Origin: Nitrosovibrio sp. Nv6
GTDB lineage: Bacteria > Pseudomonadota > Gammaproteobacteria > Burkholderiales > Nitrosomonadaceae
DNA length: 64,000 nt
Assembly (NCBI RefSeq): GCF_900110495.1
Contig: NZ_FODX01000005.1
Location: 124,001 to 188,000 of the forward strand
Direction: 5' to 3'
Shown here: positions 39,028 to 50,912 of the stretch, piece by piece
Numbering within the stretch: the first letter of the stretch is position 1
Layout of the letters: every line of letters starts with the position of its first letter
Translations under genes and position numbers: made by a program
The notes under the pieces: model-generated
Database searches by the model: none
The model's input: the letters and a program-made list of their open reading frames with translations, nothing else
What the model was told of the DNA's origin: nothing

Positions 39028-39330
39028 GTGAGGTATTTCTCAATGTTGCGACGCGTGAAGATACAATGGCTGATAATCTCGATTTTGGGCATCTCAGGGC
39101 TGGCTCATGCGGAAACACCAGCGGAGCAGGAAAATGATGCGCGAGATGTGCCTGAACGAGTGGCGCCGCCGTGGGAATTGTATGACGCCGACGAAGACGG
39201 CTATATAACGCCGGAAGAAGCTGCAGCCCAGGGAATGCCTGCCAAGACATATAAAGGCCTGGACATTGATCGGGATGGCAGACTAAACCAAGATGAGTTT
39301 TCAAAAGCGCCTCCCATCAGGGTGAATTGA
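39028..39330 (+). CDS. Secreted EF-hand calcium-binding protein
   Basis: 100 residues: signal peptide (MRYFSMLRRVKIQWLIISIL, cleavage near LAHA), then two EF-hand loops, DADEDGYITPEE and DIDRDGRLNQDE, with the expected D-x-D-x-D/G pattern and terminal Glu. The GTG at 39028 is chosen because AAAGGAGG lies 4 nt before it; an in-frame ATG at 38971 would add 19 residues and spoil the signal peptide. Periplasmic calcium binding is likely, role unknown. Confidence 0.8.
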   Translation: MRYFSMLRRVKIQWLIISILGISGLAHAETPAEQENDARDVPERVAPPWELYDADEDGYITPEEAAAQGMPAKTYKGLDIDRDGRLNQDEFSKAPPIRVN

Positions 39331-39331
39331 A

Positions 39332-39442
39332 TTACTGCCGGCTACAGCTTGCTGGAGTGTACACGCATGGTTTATTCAGGTCCTCGAACTTGACATGCGT
39401 GCCCCGCAATTCGTTATCCATGAAATCGATTTCATACTTCAC
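39332..39442 (-). CDS. Possible 36-residue small protein or gene fragment
   Basis: Minus-strand frame from a GTG at 39442, reading VKYEIDFMDNELRGTHVKFE then DLNKPCVYTP and ASCSRQ. It looks protein-like (regular charged/hydrophobic spacing) but has no clear ribosome binding site. Convergent with the EF-hand gene, one base between stops. It may be the end of a decayed gene. Confidence 0.3.
   Translation of the reverse strand: MKYEIDFMDNELRGTHVKFEDLNKPCVYTPASCSRQ
39420..39435. repeat. Perfect 16-bp palindrome
   Basis: ATGAAATCGATTTCAT is its own complement. It lies about 110 bp upstream of aroK. A symmetric site of this length could be an operator, though it also falls inside a possible small reading frame. 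Confidence 0.35.
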
Positions 39443-39507
39443 GGTCTACCAGCGCCATTGTAAAAGCGCGTTCGAATCCGCTCTGAGAAAACCTGAATAT
39501 TTTTGTA

Positions 39508-39538
39508 TTGACGCCGGTTGTCGCATTTAAGCTACAAT
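39508..39538 (+). promoter_or_regulatory. Candidate aroK promoter
   Basis: TTGACG (39508-39513) and TACAAT (39533-39538) with 19 bp between them. Transcription would start close to 39545, the aroK ATG itself, so the message would be leaderless or the boxes are not the real promoter. Confidence 0.5.
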
Positions 39539-39544
39539 TCGTGG

Positions 39545-40159
39545 ATGAACGCAACAAATGCCATAGTGCTGTTGAATAACTCCCCAAACGAAACCGAAGT
39601 AGACGAAGCTTTCCTCGAAGACGAGACGACGGGGAATATTTACCTGGTTGGAATGATGGGCGCGGGAAAAACGACTATCGGCAGACTGCTCGCCAGTTTC
39701 CTGAAAAAGACATTTTATGATTCGGATCGCGAAATTCAAAAGCGAACCGGAGTCAGCATACCCGTTATTTTTGAAATTGAAGGGGAAGCTGGTTTTCGCA
39801 AGCGCGAGGCGGAAATGCTATCCGAACTTGTGAAAATGGGGAATATCGTTCTTGCCACCGGAGGCGGAGCAGTACTGCGAGCAGAGAACCGTCAAATGCT
39901 GCGACGCAGCGGCACGGTGATTTATTTGAGAGCGACGATCGATGATTTATGGCGACGGACACGGCAGGACAAGAACCGCCCATTGCTCCAGACTTCCGAT
40001 CCGCGTACGCGACTGGCCGAACTTTATGCGCAACGTGACCCGCTTTATCGAGAGACAGCGCATATCGTCGTTGAGAGCGGAAAACGAAGTGCACGCCACC
40101 TCGCACAATTGCTGGCACAACAACTCGCCTGCTCCGGATTGAGAATGGATGAGGTGTGA
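39545..40159 (+). CDS. aroK: Shikimate kinase
   Basis: Phosphorylates shikimate in aromatic amino-acid synthesis. 204 residues: Walker A GMMGAGKTTIGR (36-47), shikimate-binding FYDSDREI and RKRE, the TGGGAVL motif and the lid DKNRPLLQT. About 30 acidic residues precede the usual start of the fold, so a start nearer the kinase core is possible, but no other codon has a better context. aroB, its usual partner downstream, is not here. Confidence 0.93.
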   Translation: MNATNAIVLLNNSPNETEVDEAFLEDETTGNIYLVGMMGAGKTTIGRLLASFLKKTFYDSDREIQKRTGVSIPVIFEIEGEAGFRKREAEMLSELVKMGNIVLATGGGAVLRAENRQMLRRSGTVIYLRATIDDLWRRTRQDKNRPLLQTSDPRTRLAELYAQRDPLYRETAHIVVESGKRSARHLAQLLAQQLACSGLRMDEV

Positions 40160-40181
40160 CCCAAAGCGTCCGCACGAGGGG

Positions 40182-40233
40182 CCCCGCAAAGCGGGGATCG
40201 GGCAGCGTCGGGTCACGGCGCCCGCAGGGCGCC
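40182..40233. terminator. Two GC-rich hairpins between convergent aroK and def
   Basis: CCCCGC AAA GCGGGG (40182-40196) and GGCGCCC GCA GGGCGCC (40217-40233). Both lie between converging genes about 25-75 bp after the aroK stop. No T-run on either side, so termination would have to be Rho-assisted. Confidence 0.4.
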
Positions 40234-40339
40234 TACCAGCGGATGCACCTTCCTGGAACCACTCTCCCCTGCTAAAACTGCACACTCCACCCCCTGTCAA
40301 TTGCCGCCTTCCAGTGTGAAACAATAGTGCACTCTCAAC

Positions 40340-40873
40340 TTACTCGGCCATGGGTGCATGATCCGGAAACAACACATCGGTAAAGCCAAATGTACGAAAA
40401 TCGGTCATACGCATTGGATAGAGAATGCCTTGTAAATGATCGCATTCGTGCTGTACAACGCGGGCGTGGAATCCGTCAACACTTCTATCTATGGTTTTGC
40501 CATACTGATCCAAACCCTGATAGCGCACCTTCGCAAAACGTGGAACCACCCCGCGCATGCCTGGAACGCTCAGGCAGCCTTCCCAGCCCTGTTCCATATT
40601 TTTCGTAAGAGGCGTCAATACCGGATTCACCAAGACCGTATAAGGCACATCCTCCGCGTCGGGATAGCGCGGATTGCGCTTCACCCCAAAAATTACGACC
40701 TGGAGGCCGACTCCAATCTGGGGTGCGGCCAAACCAGCGCCATCCAGAGCTTCCATGGTTTCATGCATATCGCAAATCAGAGCCTCAAGCTCGGGGGTGC
40801 GGAATTTCTCCACCTTCCGCGCTACTTCGAGCAATCGCGGATCGCCCATTTTTAAAACAGGTTTAATCGACAT
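40340..40873 (-). CDS. def: Peptide deformylase
   Basis: Removes the formyl group from new polypeptides. 177 residues with the three signature motifs: [10 protein letters not shown] (45-54), EGCLS with the metal-binding Cys (near 105), and QHECDHLQG with HExxH-type metal ligands (near 150). The start at 40873 overlaps the last 11 bp of mtnP; an in-frame start at 40888 would overlap more. Usually def is paired with fmt; here it follows mtnP. Confidence 0.95.
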   Translation of the reverse strand: MSIKPVLKMGDPRLLEVARKVEKFRTPELEALICDMHETMEALDGAGLAAPQIGVGLQVVIFGVKRNPRYPDAEDVPYTVLVNPVLTPLTKNMEQGWEGCLSVPGMRGVVPRFAKVRYQGLDQYGKTIDRSVDGFHARVVQHECDHLQGILYPMRMTDFRTFGFTDVLFPDHAPMAE

Positions 40874-41609
40874 CGAATTCCACCACACGTTCGAGAATGT
40901 TCCTTACGCCAACCATTGCTTTTTCCAGTACGGCATGAGCATCTTCCAGACTGATGGCATGCGCGCTCGTTTCACGGCCTGCGGCATAATTTGCCACTAC
41001 GGCAATGGTCGCATAACAAAGACCCAGTTCTTTAGCCAGTGCCGCCTCCGGCATACCGGTCATGCCCACCAGATCGACCCCGTCCCGCTCCATCCGGGTA
41101 ACTTCAGCGGCAGTTTCCAGACGGGGTCCCTGCGTCGCACCATAGACACCGCCATCAATTACCCGTTCATTCGCACGCTCCGCCGCTTCCAACAGACGTA
41201 TACGCGCCAACTGGCAATAGGGTTCGGTAAAATCAATATGAGTAACCGGTCTATCTATGACATCGTAATACGTGTTCTTGCGGCCATGAGTATAGTCGAT
41301 AATCTGATCAGGGATTGCAACCATGCCCGGCTTCAGATCTGCGCGAATCCCTCCTACGGAGGTCACTGATATCACCCGGGACAACTTTAATGAGTGCAAT
41401 GCCCACAGATTGGCGCGGTAATTTACTTCATGGGGCGGAATGGTATGACCATAGCCGTGGCGGGCCAGGAACACAACCTTGTTGTCATTGATCTCGCCGA
41501 AAGTCAGCGGGCCGGAAGGCTCGCCATAGGGAGTTGTCATGACCTTGCGGTGCGATATTTCAAGACAGGCAAGTTGGGTCATACCGGTGCCGCCAATGAT
41601 TGCGAGCAT
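40863..41609 (-). CDS. mtnP: Methylthioinosine/methylthioadenosine phosphorylase
   Basis: Salvages the methylthio-nucleoside by-product of polyamine synthesis by phosphorolysis. 248 residues, PNP/MTAP family: [35 protein letters not shown], and [19 protein letters not shown]. The purine-specificity position in VVANYAAG is Asn, the residue of 6-oxopurine enzymes, where adenosine-specific MTAP has Asp; this favours S-methyl-5'-thioinosine as substrate. That reading is inference from the family. Overlaps def. Confidence 0.85.
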   Translation of the reverse strand: MLAIIGGTGMTQLACLEISHRKVMTTPYGEPSGPLTFGEINDNKVVFLARHGYGHTIPPHEVNYRANLWALHSLKLSRVISVTSVGGIRADLKPGMVAIPDQIIDYTHGRKNTYYDVIDRPVTHIDFTEPYCQLARIRLLEAAERANERVIDGGVYGATQGPRLETAAEVTRMERDGVDLVGMTGMPEAALAKELGLCYATIAVVANYAAGRETSAHAISLEDAHAVLEKAMVGVRNILERVVEFDVD

Positions 41610-41748
41610 GTCTTTCAGGAATCAAAACGAGATATTGAAAAATGCCAGGCTTGGCCGCTGCTAAAAAATTACGAGGACGGTACACCCGCTTGCCGTGGCT
41701 CGCGCACGTTTCCGCAATAGTTATTGGACTCTATATTGGGGTTTCCGT

Positions 41749-42294
41749 TTACTCTTTCAAGGCATAAATGGCCGGCAAATTTCGCCACACACCATGTATA
41801 TCCATGCCAAAGCCAAACACATAGCGATTCGGCACTACGATACCCACAAAGTCAGCGCTGATCGGCTTGGATCTGCCAATATCCTTATCCGCAAAAACGG
41901 CGCTGTAGAATGCTGTTGCGCCCTGGCTCATGACCCGTTCGCGGATCGCCGCAAGCGTGATTCCTTCGTCAAGGATGTCGTCCAGCACCAGAACCACCCT
42001 GTTCTGCACGTTTTCGCGGGGCGACACTTTCCAATTGATCTTACCACCACTGGTCTTATTATCGTAGCGGCTGACATGGAGATAATCAAAATTGAGCGGA
42101 AACTCCAGCAACGGGAGCACTTGGCCGGTAAACACTACCGCGCCCCCCATTATGCTGAGCACCAGCGGGTATCGATGTGATAGCGCCCTTGTGATATCGG
42201 CGGCCATGCGTTCGACAGTCCCTGATACCTCGTCAGCAGAAAATATCTGCTCTGCTGTATCCAAAATGTTCTTTGCTTCTTCGCAAGAGTGCAT
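41749..42294 (-). CDS. hpt: Hypoxanthine-guanine phosphoribosyltransferase-like protein
   Basis: Converts free purine bases to nucleotides with PRPP. 181 residues from the ATG at 42294 (MHSCEEAKNILDTAEQIFSA); core motifs LSIMGGAVVFTGQVLPLLEF, VLVLDDILDEGITLAAIRER (PRPP-binding loop) and ADFVGIVVPNRYVFGFGMDI. Between galU and mtnP on the same strand; with mtnP it could salvage the hypoxanthine released. No good ribosome binding site: an in-frame TTG at 42333 would add 13 residues, VQSIPIPIPIQ, encoded by a hexamer repeat. Confidence 0.85.
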   Translation of the reverse strand: MHSCEEAKNILDTAEQIFSADEVSGTVERMAADITRALSHRYPLVLSIMGGAVVFTGQVLPLLEFPLNFDYLHVSRYDNKTSGGKINWKVSPRENVQNRVVLVLDDILDEGITLAAIRERVMSQGATAFYSAVFADKDIGRSKPISADFVGIVVPNRYVFGFGMDIHGVWRNLPAIYALKE

Positions 42295-42318
42295 CTGTAT
42301 CGGTATCGGTATTGGTAT
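42295..42318. repeat. Hexamer repeat immediately before the phosphoribosyltransferase ATG
   Basis: Four tandem copies of a six-base unit (CTGTAT, CGGTAT, CGGTAT, TGGTAT on the plus strand) abut the ATG at 42294. Repeat-number change would move any upstream signal by 6 bp without altering frame. Confidence 0.8.
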
Positions 42319-42342
42319 CGACTGAACGATCAATAAAACAGG

Positions 42343-43227
42343 TCAAGCGAAAGGAGTACGGTAGCCTTTGGCGTTCAGATAATTGGCAAACTCCTCGCCC
42401 ACTTCCGGGTGTTCAAGCGCCAGCGCGATAGTAGCCTTGAGGTAACCTATCTTGCTTCCACAATCGTAACGGGTGCCGGAAAACTCGTACGCCAGGGCCC
42501 GCTCTTCCAGCAACAGTGAGGCTATGCCGTCCGTAAGCTGGATTTCTCCCCCCGCGCCTGCCTTGACCTTTTCCAGATGTTCAAAAATTTTGGGAGTCAG
42601 GATGTAGCGGCCAACCACGCCTAACGTAGAGGGCGCATTCTCCGGTTCAGGTTTTTCTACAATACCGGTAATGGGATGCAGGCCACTCATTCCCGGCCCG
42701 CATTTTACGATTCCATAATTTACCGTATCTTTCGGCTCGACATTTTGTACGGCTAGAATCGAACAGCCGTTTTGTTCATATACCCGGCACAACTGTCCCA
42801 TAATCGGCTCATCCCCAGCCAGCAAGTCATCTGCCAGCAGCACCGCAAACGGCTCATTGCCAACGGCGGGACGCGCGCACAATATTGCGTGGCCCAAGCC
42901 CAGCGCTTCCGATTGTCGGATATAGATGCAAGAGATGTTTTTCGGCAGAATACTTCGCAGCATTTCCAGCGTCTCGCTTTTGCCGCGCGCTTCCAGCTCT
43001 GCTTCAATTTCATAGGCTTTATCGAAATGGTCTTCAATGGCGCGCTTGTGACGGCCAGTTATGAAAATCATCTCCGTTATACCCGCCGCAATGGCTTCTT
43101 CAACGGCATACTGGATCAATGGCTTGTCTACCACGGGCATCATTTCCTTGGGACTCGCCTTGGTAGCAGGCAGAAAACGGGTTCCCATACCTGCCACGGG
43201 GAAAACTGCTTTGGTTATTTTTGGCAT
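42343..43227 (-). CDS. galU: UTP-glucose-1-phosphate uridylyltransferase, standard-length paralogue
   Basis: Second GalU of the window, 294 residues, the usual size: [11 protein letters not shown] (13-23), [41 protein letters not shown] and [16 protein letters not shown]. Lies 20 bp after ligA and 49 bp ahead of the phosphoribosyltransferase start, in the smc-zipA-ligA transcript direction. Lacks the N-terminal extension of the 6.8 kb copy. Confidence 0.95.
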   Translation of the reverse strand: MPKITKAVFPVAGMGTRFLPATKASPKEMMPVVDKPLIQYAVEEAIAAGITEMIFITGRHKRAIEDHFDKAYEIEAELEARGKSETLEMLRSILPKNISCIYIRQSEALGLGHAILCARPAVGNEPFAVLLADDLLAGDEPIMGQLCRVYEQNGCSILAVQNVEPKDTVNYGIVKCGPGMSGLHPITGIVEKPEPENAPSTLGVVGRYILTPKIFEHLEKVKAGAGGEIQLTDGIASLLLEERALAYEFSGTRYDCGSKIGYLKATIALALEHPEVGEEFANYLNAKGYRTPFA

Positions 43228-43247
43228 AAAATGAATTTATTTAAGGA

Positions 43248-46512
<3,265 letters not shown>

Positions 46513-46516
<4 letters not shown>

Positions 46517-49500
46517 GTCACCATGGCGGCATCGCTCAGTCCGACAGCTTCTTCGATTTCTACCGCGACCACTCGAGAGACGCCCTTTTCCTGCATGGTG
46601 ACGCCTATCAACTGCTGTGCCATTTCCATGGTGATTTTATTGTGACTGATAAAGACAAATTGAGTCTGACGCGACATTTTCCGCACCAAGTTGCAGAAGC
46701 GTTCGGTATTGGTGTCGTCCAGGGGTGCATCCACCTCATCCAACAGGCAAAAAGGTGCTGGATTGAGCTGAAACAGCGAGAAAACCAACGCCAGCGCAGT
46801 TAGCGCTTTCTCACCGCCAGACAGCAAATGGATGGAACTATTTTTCTTGCCCGGCGGCTGGGCAAAAATTTGTATGCCTGCGTCCAGTATCTCCTCTCCC
46901 CTCAATATCAACTTCGCTTGCCCACCGGCGAACATCGTGGGAAAAATTTCATCGAGATGGCTATTGACCTTATCGACCGTCTCCAGCAGGCGTTCACGGG
47001 TTTCCCGGTCTATCCGGCGAATCGCGTTTTTAAGCGTCTCGGAGGCTTCTTCCAGGTCCTGGGATTGTGAGTCCAGATAGGTCTTCCGCGCCTGGCAGGA
47101 TTGCAATTCGTCGAGGGCGGCAGGATTGACCGCACCCAGGGCGGCTATTTCCGCATTCAGATGATTGATCTCGGTCTGCAAAGCCGAGGGCCGCGTTTTT
47201 CCAAGAGATTGTATCAACTCCTCTTCTAAGCCCCCTGATTCCCGTAATTGCTCGCCGAACCGGTCCTCGGTAATGCGCGCCTCTTGTTCCTTGAGTCGCA
47301 CCTGGCTGATAGCTTCGCGCAAGGGCGACAATTTTTGTTCGGAAGTCATGCGCGCCTGCTCTATCTCGCGCAATTCCCGTGTCACATCTTCGAGAGCATT
47401 GCGGACCGCCGCCAATACGTGTTCGCGTTGTTCGCGCAGCGTCAACCGCTCCTGAAGCAGACTATTCAGTTGCATTTCATCAAATTCACCTTGCTCGGCT
47501 TGCAGTTTTTCCAGATGCGCCTTGAGCTCAAAGACACTCTCGTCGATGATGCGAATGGAATTCTCCGTCTCCACGATTTTATCCTGGCAGTTTTTTTCAT
47601 GAAATGCCGCTTCCTGCATTTCCCTTGCGGCTTTCTGCGCCAGTTGACGTTGTGCGTTGAGGAACTGTTCCGCTGCCTGCTGCGCCAGTTTTTGTTTTTG
47701 CACCTGATCCTGCAGAATCCCGATCTGAACTTGATATCCGGTGAGCTTTGTTTCAGCATCCTGCTTCCGGGAACCTTCTGCAGCCCCCTGCTGCTCGATT
47801 TCCGCCAGTTCGCCATCAATCTGCTTGCGGCGCTGACCAGTGCGCTCAGCCAGTTGAGTAAGTTTCAGCGTCTGCATTTGTGCGTCGTGATGCTGTTGCT
47901 GGAGTTGGATGCTGTCGTAGCGCAAGCCGGATACGGAGGATTCAAGCGCTTGACACGCTTCTTCCGCCGTTTCCATTGCGGATCTCTCGACCGAGAGGCT
48001 TCCCCTCAGCGCATCCACTTCAACTTTAATCTGGGCAATCTCGCGTTGCCGCGCAAGTACTCCATGCAACTGGGAATCGGGAGCATAATAGGTAAGGCTG
48101 TGACACGTAATAATATGTCCTTCCCGAGTCACCAGCATTTCACTGGACGAAAGTCCTGTTCGCTGCGAAAGACCGGCCTGCACGCTCTCAGCCACAAAAA
48201 CATCGCTCAACCATTCATCCAGCACAGATTTTGTTCCTGCATTATGACAGACCAGATAAGAGTGCAGCGTTTTCCAGCTTTCCCTGACCTGCGGCTTGTC
48301 TCCGGCCGGCTTGCCTTCCGCTCCTTCTATCTCCTGGATACCTTGCGTCCCCTGAGCTTCCGGCCTGGCCGACTCGAACAGGGCGCACTTTCCGGGAGGC
48401 GGATCATCAGCCCACTCGTGCGCAACTTCCAATTGCTCAAGCTGTGCGCTATTCAGGCGCTCGCGCAGAACTGCTTCAAGCGCGTCTTCCCATCCCTTCT
48501 CAATCTGAATGCCTTGCCACAAACGCGGTGAAACGTCCAGTTGACGCTTGACCAGCCACGCATTCAATCCTTCACTGTCTTCGAGCCGAGCCTGCAAGCG
48601 CTGCAGTGCATTGAGCCGCGCTTCCGCCTGGATAACCTGTTGCTCCAGCATTCGTACTTTACGCCCAACCTCTCCCTTCACTTCCTCAGCGTTCAGCAAC
48701 AGGTCTTCAGTTTCCGCGAGCATTTCCTTTTTGTGTTTCAGGTCGGCCGCCGTAATTTCCGTCTGCCGGTTTAACCGCGACAACTCTTCGATTTCCGGCT
48801 GCCGCAACGCATCGCGCTCGGTCAGCAACCGTATGCGGCGAGATTCGAGCTGTTGAAGGTTTTTTTTCGCGTGGGCGCGGTGGCTTTCTTCCAGTTGTCC
48901 GGCCTGCTCAACCAGCAGCAGGCTGCGCTGTGTTTCAGTCAGTTTTTCCTGGCACGAGCGAAAAGCGGAGTCTGCCAGGGGCAGTTTCTCATTCTCCGCA
49001 GCAGCCTTTTCTTTGCCGGCTTCTCGAACCAGGCATGCCTGTTCAAGTTCACCCTGCCAGCCGTTCAAGCTGTCAGCCGCATCCTCCGCTTGTTTCTTCT
49101 TCTGCTCAAGCTGATTCCTCGTTGTCATGATTTGCTGCGCGATACGCTGGCGGTTCTCGCGCATATGCCTGATTTGCTGTTCGGTTTGAGCCACCTCTGC
49201 GTTGGCTGCATAGAGCTCGCCCTGCGCCTGATGCAAGCGGTCGCTCGTGGCATAATGCTGGGCACGCTTTTCTTCAAGGTATTTTTCGGCTCGGCGCAGA
49301 CTCGTGGTTTCTGCTTCCAGCGCAGTTTGCAGCGATTGAAGCTCTTTCTCCGCAAGCACTCGCTGTAGAGCGGCTTCCTGTTTGCGAGCACACCATAATA
49401 AATTTTGCACCCTGTGCAGTTGGCCTTCCATGTCCTTGAACCGGGAGGCAATCTTGGCCTGTTGTTCCAGTCGTATCAACTGCTTTTCCAGTTCCCGGCA

Positions 49501-50091
49501 AATATCGTTCACCCGCAACAGATTTTCGCGGGTATCGGCCAGACGCGATTCGGTTTCGCGACGGCGCTCGCGGTATCTGGAAATGCCGGCAGCCTCCTCC
49601 AGAAATACGCGCAGCTCTTCCGGTTTTGCTTCAATAATACGTGAGATCATCCCCTGCTCGATTATGGCGTAGCCACGTCCGCCTATGCCCGTACCAAGAA
49701 ATATATCCGCAATATCCCGGCGTCGCACATGAATATTATTGATGTGGTAGGTTGACTCGCCATCCCGACGCAACACCCTCTTGATGCAAATCTCCGCGTA
49801 GCTCGACCATTGACCTGCCGCCCTGCCGAGACTGTTGTCAAACATCAACTCCACGCTTGCCCGGCCAATGGGTTTACGATTCGCCGAGCCGTTAAAAATC
49901 ACGTCCTGCATGGACTCGCCTCGTAATGCAGATGCCCGCGATTCGCCCAGAACCCAGCGTACCGCGTCAATCACGTTGGATTTACCGCAGCCGTTGGGAC
50001 CGACAACCCCGATCAAGTCTCCCGGAAGAGGGATCTCGGTGGGATCAACAAAGGATTTGAAACCGGCGAGTTTGATGTGAGAGAGACGCAA
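46513..50091 (-). CDS. smc: Chromosome segregation ATPase SMC
   Basis: Condensin core ATPase for chromosome compaction and segregation. 1192 residues: Walker [21 protein letters not shown] (31-50), coiled coils (about 170-500 and 670-1020), hinge about 510-660 with an acidic Gly-rich insert ([18 protein letters not shown]), signature [12 protein letters not shown] near 1095 and Walker [14 protein letters not shown]. The partners ScpA and ScpB are not in the window. First gene of the minus-strand run; divergent from queF. Confidence 0.95.
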
Positions 50092-50246
50092 TTTGTGGTT
50101 CGCAACCAGTTATAATTGTACAGCTTGAAGGGACGGGGCCGAAGAGAGGCCTCCAAGTCTTCCGAAAGGTATTCTGCATCATTCGGAAACGGACGTATCG
50201 GACGTATCCGCAGACCATTCTAACCGATTTGACCGAGATAAGAGAA

Positions 50247-50666
50247 ATGCCCAGCAGCCCCACAAAAGACCTGGAAATTTTCGCCAATCCGGCGACAGGG
50301 CGGGATTACCATATTCATATGGAAATTCCCGAGTTTACCTGCCTGTGCCCGAAAACCGGGCAACCTGATTTCGCTACCCTGATTCTGGATTACATTCCGG
50401 ACAGGAAATGCGTCGAGCTCAAAAGCCTCAAGCTCTACATCTGGTCTTACCGGAACGAGGAAACATTTCATGAAGCCGTAACCAACCGCATTGTCGATGA
50501 TCTTGTTGCTGTCTTGAAGCCTAGATACCTTCGTCTTACCGCCAAATTTTACGTGCGCGGCGGCATTTTCACCAATGTAGTTGTTGAACATCGGAAACCG
50601 GGTTGGAACCCGCCGCCGGCAGTGGATCTGGTCAGATTCGAGAGCCAGTCCGCGACGCGCGGATAA
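50247..50666 (+). CDS. queF: NADPH-dependent 7-cyano-7-deazaguanine reductase (short form)
   Basis: Reduces preQ0 to preQ1 in queuosine synthesis. 139 residues of the unimodular type: the catalytic [16 protein letters not shown] with nucleophile Cys34 and Asp41, [20 protein letters not shown] and [16 protein letters not shown]. The ATG at 50247 is preferred over a TTG at 50229. Cys32 is an extra thiol next to the active site. Confidence 0.93.
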   Translation: MPSSPTKDLEIFANPATGRDYHIHMEIPEFTCLCPKTGQPDFATLILDYIPDRKCVELKSLKLYIWSYRNEETFHEAVTNRIVDDLVAVLKPRYLRLTAKFYVRGGIFTNVVVEHRKPGWNPPPAVDLVRFESQSATRG

Positions 50667-50912
50667 ATTTATAAACTTATGTTTGACTGGCCCATGTATG
50701 AGGCTAGCCTCAGCCGCAAGGCCCGGTAAGCCGGTCGGCTGGTTCTTCAATTTAATCTGATTACATAATACGCAAGGAAAACGAAACGTCAGCGCGCTTT
50801 TTGTTGCGACTCATGGGGAGATACGAGTATTGATTTTTTTTCAATCTTGACCTTTCCAGATCCGGCCTCAACGGACACGGTTATCTATTGATATTTTAAG
50901 TGAATCACAAGG
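50667..50912. other. Spacer between queF and the lytic transglycosylase gene
   Basis: No gene seen. A 12-bp palindrome GAGGCTAGCCTC lies at 50700-50711. TTGACC near 50847 could be a -35 box for the next gene, but no matching -10 was convincing. Confidence 0.4.

Noticed and set aside
47248..48531. 427-codon plus-strand frame inside smc
   Set aside because: Antisense to the coiled-coil region, whose Gln/Glu/Leu codons give open Leu/Phe-rich frames on the other strand.
50220..50750. 176-codon minus-strand frame opposite queF
   Set aside because: Shadow of queF; no features.
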